In this document: positions 8,475-17,352 of the stretch, piece after piece
Numbering within the stretch: position 1 is the stretch's first letter
How the letters are laid out: each line of letters starts with the position of its first letter
NCBI RefSeq assembly: GCF_017942085.1
Contig: NZ_JAGKSP010000018.1
Span: 1-64,000, forward strand
Origin: Paenibacillus lignilyticus
GTDB lineage: Bacteria > Bacillota > Bacilli > Paenibacillales > Paenibacillaceae
Direction: 5' to 3'
DNA: 64,000 nt
Translations under genes and position numbers: made by a program
The notes under the pieces: model-generated
What the model saw: only the letters and a program-made list of their open reading frames with translations
Databases searched by the model: none
Told to the model about the DNA's origin: nothing

Positions 8475-9236
8475 TTGCTGGCGCAAATGGATTTTCTGTT
8501 TCAAGCTACGCGGCACGCGCATTCCTATATGCCGATGCATGAGCATACCTGTTACGAGCTGGTTTACTATCAAACGGGGAAAGGCCTTACGCGCTTCCTT
8601 GACACGGTCTATACCTACACGCCCGGCACGTACGCGATCATTGCGGCAGGAACGCTGCATGATGAGCGGCGCACACAGGATACGGATGTTATTTTTGTCG
8701 GCTTTCGACTGCCTCGGGGGGAGCTGCTGCTCAAGGAAGGGCTGTATCAGGATGACTCCTCTTCCCCGATCTTGCCGCTTCTGCTGAACATGATCGAGGA
8801 AATGCAGGAGCAGCGAGCCTTTTATGCGGAACAGTTGAATTATTACATCAGTTCCATCGTGATCGCGCATCAGCGAGCCGCGGCTACCGGCACATCGGGA
8901 GGATCGGTTGATCATCTGTTGTATGCCCGCACCTTCATCGACGAGAACTGCAACCAGAAGATTACGATCGAAGAATTGGCCGAGATGGTCGGGTACAGCT
9001 ACCACCACTTCCGGCATCTATTTAAGGATAAGTTCGGTTTATCGCCTATTTCCTACTTACTCCGTAAGCGCATACAGAAAGCGGAGCATCTGCTCCTGCA
9101 TTCCGCGCTCCCTGTCACCGCCATCGCGATGGAATGCGGCTTCTCGAATGATGCGCAATTCTGTACGATGTTCAAAAGGGAGAAGGGCGAGTCGCCTCGC
9201 GCCTTCCGGCAAAGCCGGGCAGCCGCCAAGGCTTAG
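8475..9236 (+). CDS. AraC family transcriptional regulator with cupin sensor domain
   Basis: 253 residues. The N-terminal cupin half has HAHSYMPMHEHTCYELVYY, and the C-terminal half has two helix-turn-helix motifs (KITIEELAEMVGYSYHHFRH; VTAIAMECGFSNDAQFCTMF) ending in the usual PRAFRQ. TTG 8475 is chosen because GGGGAG sits 8 bases before it; the ATG at 8487 is too far. The 175-bp divergent spacing from the nucleoside hydrolase gene suggests that gene as target. Inducer unknown. Confidence 0.88.
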   Translation: MLAQMDFLFQATRHAHSYMPMHEHTCYELVYYQTGKGLTRFLDTVYTYTPGTYAIIAAGTLHDERRTQDTDVIFVGFRLPRGELLLKEGLYQDDSSSPILPLLLNMIEEMQEQRAFYAEQLNYYISSIVIAHQRAAATGTSGGSVDHLLYARTFIDENCNQKITIEELAEMVGYSYHHFRHLFKDKFGLSPISYLLRKRIQKAEHLLLHSALPVTAIAMECGFSNDAQFCTMFKREKGESPRAFRQSRAAAKA

Positions 9237-9275
9237 AAGCCTATAGCTGGCTGCCGCCGGCTTATTGCCGCGCCG

Positions 9276-9614
9276 CTATTCCGGCGTCGCACAAGCACGA
9301 CCATTGATATAGTAGGCGGTTTCTTGATATACCTTGAACGCAACCTCTACTTCGGCAACACCGGCCTTATTCAGATGTTGAGTAACGGCACGGGCAAGCT
9401 CGTCTTGAACGACTTGTCCTCTGTCGAACCAAGCAATTTCTACAAAAGGATAGGTCGGCACCGTTTCGCCTCCGAACACGGAAACCATCTGCAGCGCGTC
9501 AATCGTGAAATTATCGGTACCGCACTGACAGATGCCAGCCATCTCTTCGACCAGAGCCTTGCTCACTTCCGCTAATATAGACGTTTCAACGCCTCGAACA
9601 TTTAATTGGGGCAT
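9276..9614 (-). CDS. DUF1904 family protein (tautomerase-like fold)
   Basis: 112 residues beginning MPQLNVRGVE, typical of DUF1904, a family that resembles 4-oxalocrotonate tautomerase. The family Pro1-like residue is Pro2 after removal of Met. Core FVEIAWFDRGQVVQDELARA and the end VFKVYQETAYYINGRAC are visible. No pathway can be assigned. GAGG lies 7 bases before the start; the gene follows the YpsA-like gene by 14 bases and is likely in its operon. Confidence 0.8.
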   Translation of the reverse strand: MPQLNVRGVETSILAEVSKALVEEMAGICQCGTDNFTIDALQMVSVFGGETVPTYPFVEIAWFDRGQVVQDELARAVTQHLNKAGVAEVEVAFKVYQETAYYINGRACATPE

Positions 9615-9628
9615 AGGTAATCCTCACT

Positions 9629-10186
9629 TTACTCGTATTCGTGCAGCTGCTCTTCCTCTGCAATGTTTTGCAAATCGTAGCCGGATATCGTAATGATGCG
9701 GTAGTCCGGCGTAATCTCGGCATGCTGCTTAGCCAGCTCAAGCAAATAACGCGGCGAACCATCCTGCTCCTCATCATAGATGAGAATGAGTCCCTCGGAA
9801 TTATCGAGCAGAAACCGATCTCTCGCCTTGAACTGCCACGGTCCATCATACTTCTGTTTGGAGATTGCGCTCACGTAATCCGCACCGGCCAGTATTTCGC
9901 TGTAGGTCGTCTTCTTCTGCTCGTTCCAATTCTCTTCTTGATCCAGGAAAGGGGTAATAATCGCGAGTCGCAAGCTCTCGTAGCTGGCTTTCAGCTCGAT
10001 GGTCACTTCCGCTGCCCACAGCTCCACGCCCCAGCCGCCGCTCACAATCACCCACTCCAGTCCATCCTCCACAAGAGCCGTAATCTGTTTCTTGAGTGCC
10101 TTCTTGATGATGGCGATGCCGGGATGCTTAGCCGAGAATATGCCCAGCTCTGTTGCTCTATAACCTGTAATCAATACCTGCTTCAT
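9629..10186 (-). CDS. YpsA-like SLOG family protein (DUF1273)
   Basis: 185 residues: ITGYRATELGIF at the N-terminus, GLEWVIVSGGWGVELWAAEV as the nucleotide-binding SLOG core, and GLILIYDEEQDGSPRYLLELA near the end. Homologues include B. subtilis YpsA, linked to cell division and shape, and GpsB neighbours in other species; biochemical activity is not settled. Start set at ATG 10186, with AGGAG 9 bases upstream; the frame extends to 10228 without a binding site. Confidence 0.82.
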   Translation of the reverse strand: MKQVLITGYRATELGIFSAKHPGIAIIKKALKKQITALVEDGLEWVIVSGGWGVELWAAEVTIELKASYESLRLAIITPFLDQEENWNEQKKTTYSEILAGADYVSAISKQKYDGPWQFKARDRFLLDNSEGLILIYDEEQDGSPRYLLELAKQHAEITPDYRIITISGYDLQNIAEEEQLHEYE

Positions 10187-10337
10187 CGCGGTTTGCTCCT
10201 CGTCTACTCTTCCAAATAAGGGTAGCATACGCGTGACGAAATTTCACTCGAGTTTTCATTCTAACGAATTAGCGAGGCAACAATAGACCGCTCGGTCCGC
10301 CTGGGATAGCTCAGCTCACTTCCCCCTACGTTGAACA

Positions 10338-10381
10338 TAAAAAACTGCCTCAAGCGTGCGCCGATGCACGTTAAAGACAGC
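10338..10381 (-). terminator. Terminator of the metallophosphoesterase gene
   Basis: Imperfect stem, GCTGTCTTTAACGTGC pairing with GCACGCTTGAGGCAG, followed on the minus strand by TTTTTTAT; 10 bases after the stop. Confidence 0.65.
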
Positions 10382-10390
10382 TTCTCGACT

Positions 10391-11338
10391 CTACTCCATC
10401 CCTTGCGGGTAATGAGGCTGCGGCTCGCGAATGACCGTCCCATCATCCAACTGGATTTCGGTTGTAAATTCCCGCGCTCCTTTGTGCAGCTTAATGACGC
10501 GCGCACCGCGGGGAAAGCCTTCCCGGCCGTAGGTCTGATAGCCGCTGGCCCGGCCGTAACATAAGCTGATGCCATGCAGGTCACCCCGGTAATCATTGAC
10601 GTGATCATGCCCGCAGAAGGTTCCCACGACATCGCCCATCTCCACCATCGCGGCGAACATCCCCGAATTGATAGGGGCACTTGCGACACCTTCAAACTTA
10701 CTGCCGTAGCACAGCTCTTTTCTCCATACCTCTTCGTATTCCGGCAACGGAATATGGAAGAAAGCGAGCGAAGGCAGCGGCTGACCGTCGTTTGCAGCCT
10801 TCAGTGCCGTGGATTGCGCCGTATACCAATCGATCTGATCACGGCCAATCCAGGCGTAACCTTCAAGATTCGGAATCTCCGAATAGCTCCCGCTGTCGAG
10901 GAGATAGAGAGCATGATGGGGTTTTTCCGTGCCGGAATCTTGAATTAACAGCTTGAAATTACCCGTACCTTTAAGCGCCTCCGGACCCGCTTCGCCAACA
11001 CAATGCTCGTGCTCCAGCTGAACGTCCATCAACTCATCTCGCGTTATCCCATGCTCGGTATCATGATTCCCAAAAACAGCTGCCCATGGGATGCCTCTGA
11101 CCTCGACTTCACTCACAGCCTCACGAAAAGACTGCCTCGGATCCGTGCAATTGTCGCTGTAAATCACATCGCCTGTAAAGATGACCAAGTCTGGAGAAGT
11201 TTTCTCGAGCACCCGCTCCATCAGCAAACGAGTCAGGATATCTCCCGGCTCCCCATTTTGCCAGTGAAGATCCGTAAATTGCACAATGGTAAATGTGCCG
11301 TCCTCGCGATAATGCAGTTTTTTCCCCATCTTACTCAT
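10391..11338 (-). CDS. Calcineurin-like metallophosphoesterase
   Basis: 315 residues with the full set of dimetal motifs in order: FTDLHW (D-x-H), FTGDVIYSDN (GD), FGNHDTEH (GNHD), a His in FFHIPLPEY and GHDHVNDY. The family hydrolyses phosphomono- or diesters; this subgroup resembles YkuE/DevT-type cytoplasmic or peripheral enzymes and has no signal peptide. Substrate unknown. The gene starts 9 bases after the MgtC gene and shares its transcript, so a role in ion or phosphate stress is possible. Confidence 0.85.
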   Translation of the reverse strand: MSKMGKKLHYREDGTFTIVQFTDLHWQNGEPGDILTRLLMERVLEKTSPDLVIFTGDVIYSDNCTDPRQSFREAVSEVEVRGIPWAAVFGNHDTEHGITRDELMDVQLEHEHCVGEAGPEALKGTGNFKLLIQDSGTEKPHHALYLLDSGSYSEIPNLEGYAWIGRDQIDWYTAQSTALKAANDGQPLPSLAFFHIPLPEYEEVWRKELCYGSKFEGVASAPINSGMFAAMVEMGDVVGTFCGHDHVNDYRGDLHGISLCYGRASGYQTYGREGFPRGARVIKLHKGAREFTTEIQLDDGTVIREPQPHYPQGME

Positions 11339-11346
11339 CCCCCATC

Positions 11347-12087
11347 CTAGAGCGATTCTCCTCCGGCTTCAATCCCGATAACGCCTTCAATTGAAGCAAG
11401 CGAAACGATGACTTCCTCGAAACGCTTCTTATAATTAAGCTTCACTTGCATCCGGACAATCAGCATCTCGCCGGAATCGCCATGCGCGGCTTCTTCGTTC
11501 TCCACGATGATTTTGCTAATCTGGATACCGAAGTGGTGAAGCTCCGTTACAACTTTGTTCAGGCTTGCGGAATCTTTGTTTATTTTCATCATCAAGTCCT
11601 GCTTGCGCTTGGTTCGTGAGAATTTCTTCTCGAACTTATTCAGGAAAAACAAGCTGACCACGACAAGGAGCGTGAGCACCGCGGATCCATAATAGAACCC
11701 TGCGCCTACCGTAAGCCCAATTGCAGCGACTACCCAAAGCGAGGCAGCCGTCGTAAGTCCCGAAACCGTAATCCCTGTTCGCAATATCGTCCCTGCGCCA
11801 AGAAAACCAATCCCGCTGATCACCTGAGCCGCTAACCGGGCCGGGTCTAGCCGGACATTCGGATCTGCCGCAAACTCGGCAAAACCATACATGGATAACA
11901 AGACGATCGCCGCAGATCCCAAACAAACGAGAATATGTGTCCTAAATCCTGCCGAATGCCCGCCAAGCTCGCGTTCTACTCCGATTAAACCACCCAGAAT
12001 AAGCGCCAGCACCAATCGAATCGTCAGCTCCAAATAACTGATTTGCCAGATGCTAGGGTCGTACACTTGTGCCGCCGTTTCTCCCAT
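11347..12087 (-). CDS. MgtC/SapB family membrane protein
   Basis: 246 residues. Four or five hydrophobic helices with the family signature LGGLIGVERELGGHSAGFRTH (split here over two turns) and GIGFLGAGTILR, then a soluble ACT-like C-terminal domain (about 165-246). MgtC proteins affect magnesium and acid tolerance and inhibit ATP synthase in some pathogens; the role in free-living Bacillota is less clear. Start at ATG 12087, 10 bases after AAGGA; the frame continues upstream without support. Followed by the metallophosphoesterase. Confidence 0.85.
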   Translation of the reverse strand: MGETAAQVYDPSIWQISYLELTIRLVLALILGGLIGVERELGGHSAGFRTHILVCLGSAAIVLLSMYGFAEFAADPNVRLDPARLAAQVISGIGFLGAGTILRTGITVSGLTTAASLWVVAAIGLTVGAGFYYGSAVLTLLVVVSLFFLNKFEKKFSRTKRKQDLMMKINKDSASLNKVVTELHHFGIQISKIIVENEEAAHGDSGEMLIVRMQVKLNYKKRFEEVIVSLASIEGVIGIEAGGESL

Positions 12088-12199
12088 ATGCGTCAATCCT
12101 TCTTTGTTTATGGTCCTTTGCTTATCTATACGCAAGGCAACAGCGAATGCCTACTGATAGGCCGAAAAAATATAAATTCTTGACATGATCCGAGCGCTG

Positions 12200-13030
12200 C
12201 TAGCTGCGATTAAACTGCGATTCAAACCAATCCCAGCCGGAGCCGACATGTTCAGGACGATGAGCGTCTGAGCCATAAACCAGTTCAATCCCCATGGTCA
12301 TACATTCCTGCATGAACCATTCCGGCACGTAAGGCTTGCCGCAGCTCGGCACGCGCAGGCCCGCCGTATTGACGTCGATACCGACATTTCCTTGTTGCAG
12401 CAACGGTAAGAGGGTCGTCAAGCGCCTCCGAATCTGCGCTTCATCGATGGGCGGAAGCTTCAGTGCGAATTTCTCAATTAAATTAATATGACCGATCCGT
12501 TTGCGCATCGGAAGCTTACTTGCGAAAGCAATGGCAGCTTCCACATGGTTGTAATATTCGTCGACGACCTTCTCCATCGTACCGTAGTAGCTTAATAAGT
12601 TGGCCGTGAAATCGTCAGCCGTGAAATCAACGCAGTACATACCGTCTTTACCCGGTAAATAGTGAACTGAATAAACGACATCCTCCAGCTGCTGCTGATA
12701 CCGCTCAACGATCGCTTCCGTAAACGGCAGTGCACCTTGCAAATAGTCCAGCTCGAGTCCGACGACAATATCGATTTTTCCTTCATACTGCTGCTTGATC
12801 GAGTTCGCATAGGCCATATAGAGCGGAAGCTCCTCGCTCGGCATGGCAAGCTCGTACATCAGCTTCTCGTCTTGTACCCAATTTGCAGGAAGCGGCGGAT
12901 GCTCACTGATGGTATAACGCGTAAAACCAAGCTCAATGGCACGGTCCACATAAAGTTCCGACGGCGCATCGTTGCCGTGATAGCAGAACTTTGTATGTGT
13001 ATGTCCATCCCATTTCATTACGTTTGACAT
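12200..13030 (-). CDS. PHP-domain histidinol-phosphatase (HisJ family)
   Basis: 276 residues. Metal-binding motifs DGHTHTKFCYHG (N-terminus), SEHPPLP, VGLELDYLQG, VYSVHYLP, a conserved GIDVNTAG near the end and YGSDAHRPEHVG at the C-terminus match HisJ/HisK enzymes, which remove phosphate from L-histidinol phosphate in histidine synthesis. No other his genes are near, the usual case for this type in Bacillota. A GAGGAG lies 13 bases before ATG 13030; ATG 13018 is an alternative. Confidence 0.85.
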   Translation of the reverse strand: MSNVMKWDGHTHTKFCYHGNDAPSELYVDRAIELGFTRYTISEHPPLPANWVQDEKLMYELAMPSEELPLYMAYANSIKQQYEGKIDIVVGLELDYLQGALPFTEAIVERYQQQLEDVVYSVHYLPGKDGMYCVDFTADDFTANLLSYYGTMEKVVDEYYNHVEAAIAFASKLPMRKRIGHINLIEKFALKLPPIDEAQIRRRLTTLLPLLQQGNVGIDVNTAGLRVPSCGKPYVPEWFMQECMTMGIELVYGSDAHRPEHVGSGWDWFESQFNRS

Positions 13031-13147
13031 GCTGCTCTACCAACTCCTCTAACCGCTATTTACTCATCTCATGGCAATATGTACCTACTCAGTATATCAT
13101 CTTGAAAAATGCCTTCAATAAGGAACTGCAGCAAGCGAAACTGCTTC

Positions 13148-13175
13148 TTCCAACAAGCGGCATTTCTGTTATAAT
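13148..13175 (+). promoter_or_regulatory. Possible promoter of the KimA-like gene
   Basis: A perfect -10 TATAAT (13170-13175) with a poor -35 (TTCCAA, 16-base spacer). The leader would be about 75 bases, too short for a ydaO-type c-di-AMP riboswitch, and I see none of its motifs. Confidence 0.4.
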
Positions 13176-13256
13176 GAATTCTGTTCATTTAGGTTAATCT
13201 AAAATAGAAATCCTTGTAAATTTTTTTCACCCCAAGCAAAGAAGAGAGGAACATGT

Positions 13257-15074
13257 ATGATCAGCCGATTTAAACGACTTCTTATCGGGCGGCCGATGAA
13301 AAGCGCAGAACTCGAAGGCGAGAAGCTCAGTAAGCTAAAAGCACTCGCCGTACTGTCCTCCGACGCCTTGTCGTCGGTCGCGTACGGAACGGAGCAGATC
13401 TTGCTCGTACTCATGGCTGCCGGTTTTGCCGCGGTGTGGTACTCCATTCCGATATCCATTGCCGTGCTCGGTCTATTATTGATACTAATTATCTCGTATC
13501 GTCAAACCATCTTCGCTTATCCGAAGGGCGGCGGCGCTTATGTCGTGGCCAAAGATAACTTAGGCGTTTCCACCGGGCTGCTTGCAGGCGGATCGCTGCT
13601 TGTCGATTATATTCTGACCGTAGCCGTTAGTTCATCGGCAGGAACCGATGCCATCACATCCGCATTCCCTTCGCTGCATGATCATCGGGTCAGCATCGCC
13701 TTAATTATGATCGTATTTCTAACGGTCATGAATTTGCGGGGAATTGGGGAGTCCGCTTCCGTACTTGCCTATCCCGTCTATCTCTTCGTCGGCGCGATCT
13801 TCGTATTGATTATCGCAGGCGTTGTAAAAGTAATCGTAGGCGGCGTCCATGCCGATGTGCCGGAGATCGGCACCGCGGTGTCCAACATCAGTTTGTTCAT
13901 GTTACTTAAGGCATTCAGCTCCGGTTGTTCGGCGCTCACCGGCGTCGAGGCCGTATCCAATGCGATTCCGAACTTCAAGAAACCGGCGGAGCGCAATGCC
14001 GCGACAACGCTCATCATGATGGGTAGCATTCTCGGTGCCATGTTCATCGGTATCAGCTTGCTCGCTTATTGGTACGGCATCGTGCCGAGCGCTACGGAAA
14101 CCGTCGTTTCCCAAATCGCGAACGCGACGTTCGGACGAGGTGTCCTCTATTATGCGATTCAAGGGATTACCGCATTGATTCTGTTCCTTGCGGCTAACAC
14201 GGCCTACTCTGCTTTCCCGCTGCTCGCGTTCATGCTGGCCAAAGACAAGTATATGCCCCATGCGTTCATGGTGCGCGGAGATCGGCTCGGGTTTTCGAAC
14301 GGGATTATTTTTCTCGGCGTGTTCTCTGCGCTCTTAGTCGTCCTGTTCCACGGGGACACAGAAAATCTTATTCCGCTCTATGCGGTCGGGGTATTTATCC
14401 CGTTCACGCTCTCGCAGCTTGGGATGATGGTCCGCTGGATTAAGCTGAAACCGGCGAACTGGGGCGTTGGCCTGACGGTTAATACAATCGGTATGTTGAC
14501 CACGCTCATCATTACGCTGATCTTTATTTTCACGAAGTTTAGTCAGATTTGGATGGTCTTCATCTTCTTGCCGATCGTTATTATCGGGTTCTACAAGATC
14601 AACCGCCACTATATGAACACCGCTGACGAGCTTCGGATCAACATCGATAAAGAGAAACCTGCGATTAAAGGCAGCACCATCGTGGTTCCGGTCGCTGGCA
14701 TTACGAAGGTCGTTCTGCAGTCCATCAGCTATGCCAAATCGCTGACGGATAACGTGGTTGCGGTCTATGTCGGGTTTGATGAAGAAGAAATCGAACGGCT
14801 CGAAAAGAAATGGGAAGAGTGGAATCCCGGCGTGCGGCTGATCGTCCTGCGTTCGAGCTACCGCAGCATTATCCGCCCGCTCGTCCGCTTCATCGAGACG
14901 GTGGAATGGAAGACGCAGGAGACGGATCATATCACCGTGCTGATTCCGCAGTTCATCACGAAGCACTGGTGGCATAACATTCTGCATAACCAGTCGAGCC
15001 TTCTGCTTCGCGCGTACCTGTTCACGCAGAAAGACGTTGTAATTGCGACTGTGCCTTACCGGTTGCACCGGTAA
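13257..15074 (+). CDS. APC-superfamily permease, KimA-like potassium importer
   Basis: 605 residues, near the 607 of B. subtilis KimA (YdaO). Conserved opening LKALAVLSSDALSSVAYGTE, then SYRQTIFAYPKGGGAYVVAK and 12 predicted membrane helices up to about residue 450, followed by a cytoplasmic domain (TIVVPVAGITKVVLQSISYA). KimA is a high-affinity K+/H+ symporter inhibited by c-di-AMP; similar proteins are often annotated as amino acid permeases, so potassium is inferred. GAGG is 7 bases before ATG. Single gene, divergent from hisJ, with its own terminator. Confidence 0.82.
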   Translation: MISRFKRLLIGRPMKSAELEGEKLSKLKALAVLSSDALSSVAYGTEQILLVLMAAGFAAVWYSIPISIAVLGLLLILIISYRQTIFAYPKGGGAYVVAKDNLGVSTGLLAGGSLLVDYILTVAVSSSAGTDAITSAFPSLHDHRVSIALIMIVFLTVMNLRGIGESASVLAYPVYLFVGAIFVLIIAGVVKVIVGGVHADVPEIGTAVSNISLFMLLKAFSSGCSALTGVEAVSNAIPNFKKPAERNAATTLIMMGSILGAMFIGISLLAYWYGIVPSATETVVSQIANATFGRGVLYYAIQGITALILFLAANTAYSAFPLLAFMLAKDKYMPHAFMVRGDRLGFSNGIIFLGVFSALLVVLFHGDTENLIPLYAVGVFIPFTLSQLGMMVRWIKLKPANWGVGLTVNTIGMLTTLIITLIFIFTKFSQIWMVFIFLPIVIIGFYKINRHYMNTADELRINIDKEKPAIKGSTIVVPVAGITKVVLQSISYAKSLTDNVVAVYVGFDEEEIERLEKKWEEWNPGVRLIVLRSSYRSIIRPLVRFIETVEWKTQETDHITVLIPQFITKHWWHNILHNQSSLLLRAYLFTQKDVVIATVPYRLHR

Positions 15075-15120
15075 TAAGCACCGTTAAAGTACCTCTAAAA
15101 AGCACGCTAAAAAGTTGAAG

Positions 15121-15168
15121 AGCTGTCCCGATCGTCATCCGTAGGATGTGGGTTGGGACGGCTTTTTT
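15121..15168 (+). terminator. Rho-independent terminator of the KimA-like gene
   Basis: Arms AGCTGTCCC (15121-15129) and GGGACGGCT (15155-15163) with one G-T pair, then six T. Confidence 0.75.
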
Positions 15169-15235
15169 GTGTGGTGCGATTGTGGAGGGGCGAGGCGGGG
15201 ATGGTGTGGTAGGCGTGGTGGCGGGCGACTTTGAT

Positions 15236-15790
15236 GGATGAGAGGCGGATTTTCCGACTCTCAGTATCATTTTCCAGTGATTTTGTGATCGAGAGTCGGG
15301 TTTTCCGACTATCAGGGCAAGATAGTGGTCGCGGCGAGCGATTCGGGTGGTTAAGAGGCGGATTTTCCGACTCTCAGCATCATTTTTCAGTGATTTTGTG
15401 ATCGAGAGTCGGGTTTTCCGACTATCAGGGCGTGGTAGTGGTGATTGTGAGAGGGCTTGCCTCGGCTGAGAGTTCGGTTTTCGAACTCTCAGCTTTGCTT
15501 TTGCGCGATTTTACCTCTGAGAGTTCCATTTTGCGACTCTCAGGGGAAGGAATTAGTGGTGGGAGAGGCTTACCTCAGCTGAGAGTTCCATTTTGCGACT
15601 CTCAAGAGGCGGGAGCAGTGGTTTGATGGGGTGCGGCGAGCTGAGAGTTCGATTTTCGAACTCTCAGCTTTGTTTTTGCGCGATTTTACCTCTGAGAGTT
15701 CCATTTTGCGACTCTCAGGGAGCGGATGTGGTGGTGGGAGTGGCTTTACTCAACTGAGAGTTCAATATTGAGTCTCTCAGGCTACCGTAG
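15236..15790. repeat. Large array of hairpin repeats with TTTT loops
   Basis: This 555-bp gene-free stretch holds about ten stem-loops. Subtypes are GAGAGTCGG-loop-CCGACTATC, GAGAGTTCG-loop-CGAACTCTC (perfect) and GAGAGTTCC-loop-CGACTCTC (imperfect), each with a loop containing TTTT. They sit in larger direct repeats: one of period 113 bp (15245 and 15358) and one of about 170 bp (from about 15468 and 15640). The frame through 15432-15626 is repeat sequence, not a believable gene. Same family as 53-240. Confidence 0.8.
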
Positions 15791-15849
15791 TCATGGTGGA
15801 AGAGGCTTGCGGCGGGCGGGCTAAGGCACGCTCGCACACTGCAGCCAAC

Positions 15850-15880
15850 AAAAAAACGACTCCTAAGTAAGCGAGTCGTT
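15850..15880 (-). terminator. Terminator of the mmg/prp operon
   Basis: Perfect 8-bp stem AACGACTC / GAGTCGTT and a minus-strand run of T, 5 bases from the prpD stop codon. Confidence 0.8.
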
Positions 15881-15885
15881 TCCCG

Positions 15886-17328
15886 TCAAGGAGCGAACAG
15901 CTCCAGAAACGCGCTCACGCTCATCGGCTCCAGCAGCTGCGGGTCCTCGCATACCGCTGTAATGCGTGCCGTTTGTTCTGCGGAGAATCGCGTCAGCAGA
16001 TTTGATTCAAACTTCTTTTTCAACAACGGAATTCCTTCATCCCTCCTGCGCCTATGGCCGATCGGATACTCCGTCAGTACGTCATCCGTCGCGCTGCCGT
16101 CCGTGAAGAACACCTGCACGCTGTTTGCGATCGAGCGTTTGTCCGGGTCCAGATAGTCGACCGTAAAGTCAGCCCGCTCCTTCACCTCCATTAAATTGCG
16201 CAAACGATCAACTCGTGGATCTGCCGCCGCCTCGTCCTCGTAATGATCGGCAGTCAATGAGCCGTGGAGCAGACCGATCGCCGTCATGTATTGCAAGCAA
16301 TGGTCGCGGTCGGCAGGGTTGTGCAGCGGCCCTTTCTTGTCGATGATGCGGATTGCGGACTCATGTGTGGTGATGGTAATCCGAGCGATTTCGTCGAGCC
16401 TGTCGGCAACGTGGGGATGCAGCGCGATTGCGCTTTCCACTGCGGTTTGCGCGTGGAATTCGGCTGGGAAAGAGATTTTGAACAACACATGCTCCATGAC
16501 ATAGGAGCCGTAAGGACGCGAGAGCGAGAACGGTTTACCTTTGAAAAGCACATCATAAAAGCCCCATCCCTTGGCCGACAACGCGGATGGATACCCCATC
16601 TCCCCTCGCAGCACTATCAGCGACAATCGCAATGCACGGCTCGTTGCGTCGCCGGCTGCCCAGGACTTGCGCGATCCGGTGTTCGGCGCATGCCGATAGG
16701 TGCGTAGCGCATGGCCGTCGATCCACGCGTGGGACAGCGCCTGCGTGATCTCATCCTTCGTACCGCCAAGCAGGCCGGTCGCTACCGCGGTGGACGCCAC
16801 TTTTACAAGCACGACATGGTCGAGTCCGACCCGGTTAAAGCTATTTTCGAGCGCCATTACGCCTTGCAGCTCATGCGCCTTAATCATAGCGGTAAGCACA
16901 TCGCGCATGACGAGCGGAGGCTGTCCCGCAGCCTGCCTTACCTTGCTTGCATAGTCGGCAGCAGCGAGAATGGCCCCGAGATTATCGGACGGGTGACCCC
17001 ACTCCGCGGCAAGCCAAGTGTCGTTATAATCCAGCCAGCGAATCATGCAGCCAATGTTAAAAGCAGCCGTCACCGGATCTAGCCGAAACGAGGTCCCCGG
17101 CACACGTACGCCGCCCTCCATCTCTGCTCCCGGCACAACCGGGCCGAGCAGCTTGGTGCAGGCCGGATAATTTAATGCCAGCATGCCGCAGCCAATCGTA
17201 TCCATCAAACAATAGCGAGCCGTCTCATAGGCAAGCTCGCTGTCTACCGAATAATCCGTTACATAGGAAGCCATATCGGCAAGCACTTGATCCGGCTCAG
17301 GCCGACTATTATCCTGACCATGTCCCAT
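15886..17328 (-). CDS. prpD: MmgE/PrpD family 2-methylcitrate dehydratase
   Basis: About 480 residues of the MmgE/PrpD fold: [25 protein letters not shown] with the DNDT-like motif, [17 protein letters not shown], and [14 protein letters not shown]. The enzyme dehydrates 2-methylcitrate to 2-methyl-cis-aconitate in propionyl-CoA breakdown. Last gene of the operon, 24 bases after prpC. I start at ATG 17328, 10 bases after GGGAGG; the upstream ATG 17346 lies inside the binding region. Terminator follows at once. Confidence 0.9.
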   Translation of the reverse strand: MGHGQDNSRPEPDQVLADMASYVTDYSVDSELAYETARYCLMDTIGCGMLALNYPACTKLLGPVVPGAEMEGGVRVPGTSFRLDPVTAAFNIGCMIRWLDYNDTWLAAEWGHPSDNLGAILAAADYASKVRQAAGQPPLVMRDVLTAMIKAHELQGVMALENSFNRVGLDHVVLVKVASTAVATGLLGGTKDEITQALSHAWIDGHALRTYRHAPNTGSRKSWAAGDATSRALRLSLIVLRGEMGYPSALSAKGWGFYDVLFKGKPFSLSRPYGSYVMEHVLFKISFPAEFHAQTAVESAIALHPHVADRLDEIARITITTHESAIRIIDKKGPLHNPADRDHCLQYMTAIGLLHGSLTADHYEDEAAADPRVDRLRNLMEVKERADFTVDYLDPDKRSIANSVQVFFTDGSATDDVLTEYPIGHRRRRDEGIPLLKKKFESNLLTRFSAEQTARITAVCEDPQLLEPMSVSAFLELFAP

Positions 17329-17352
17329 TGCGGCAGCACCTCCCATTATCGC

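Noticed and set aside
15432-15626. 64-residue frame in the hairpin array
   Set aside because: Repeat sequence; similar frames occur in every copy and there is no start signal.
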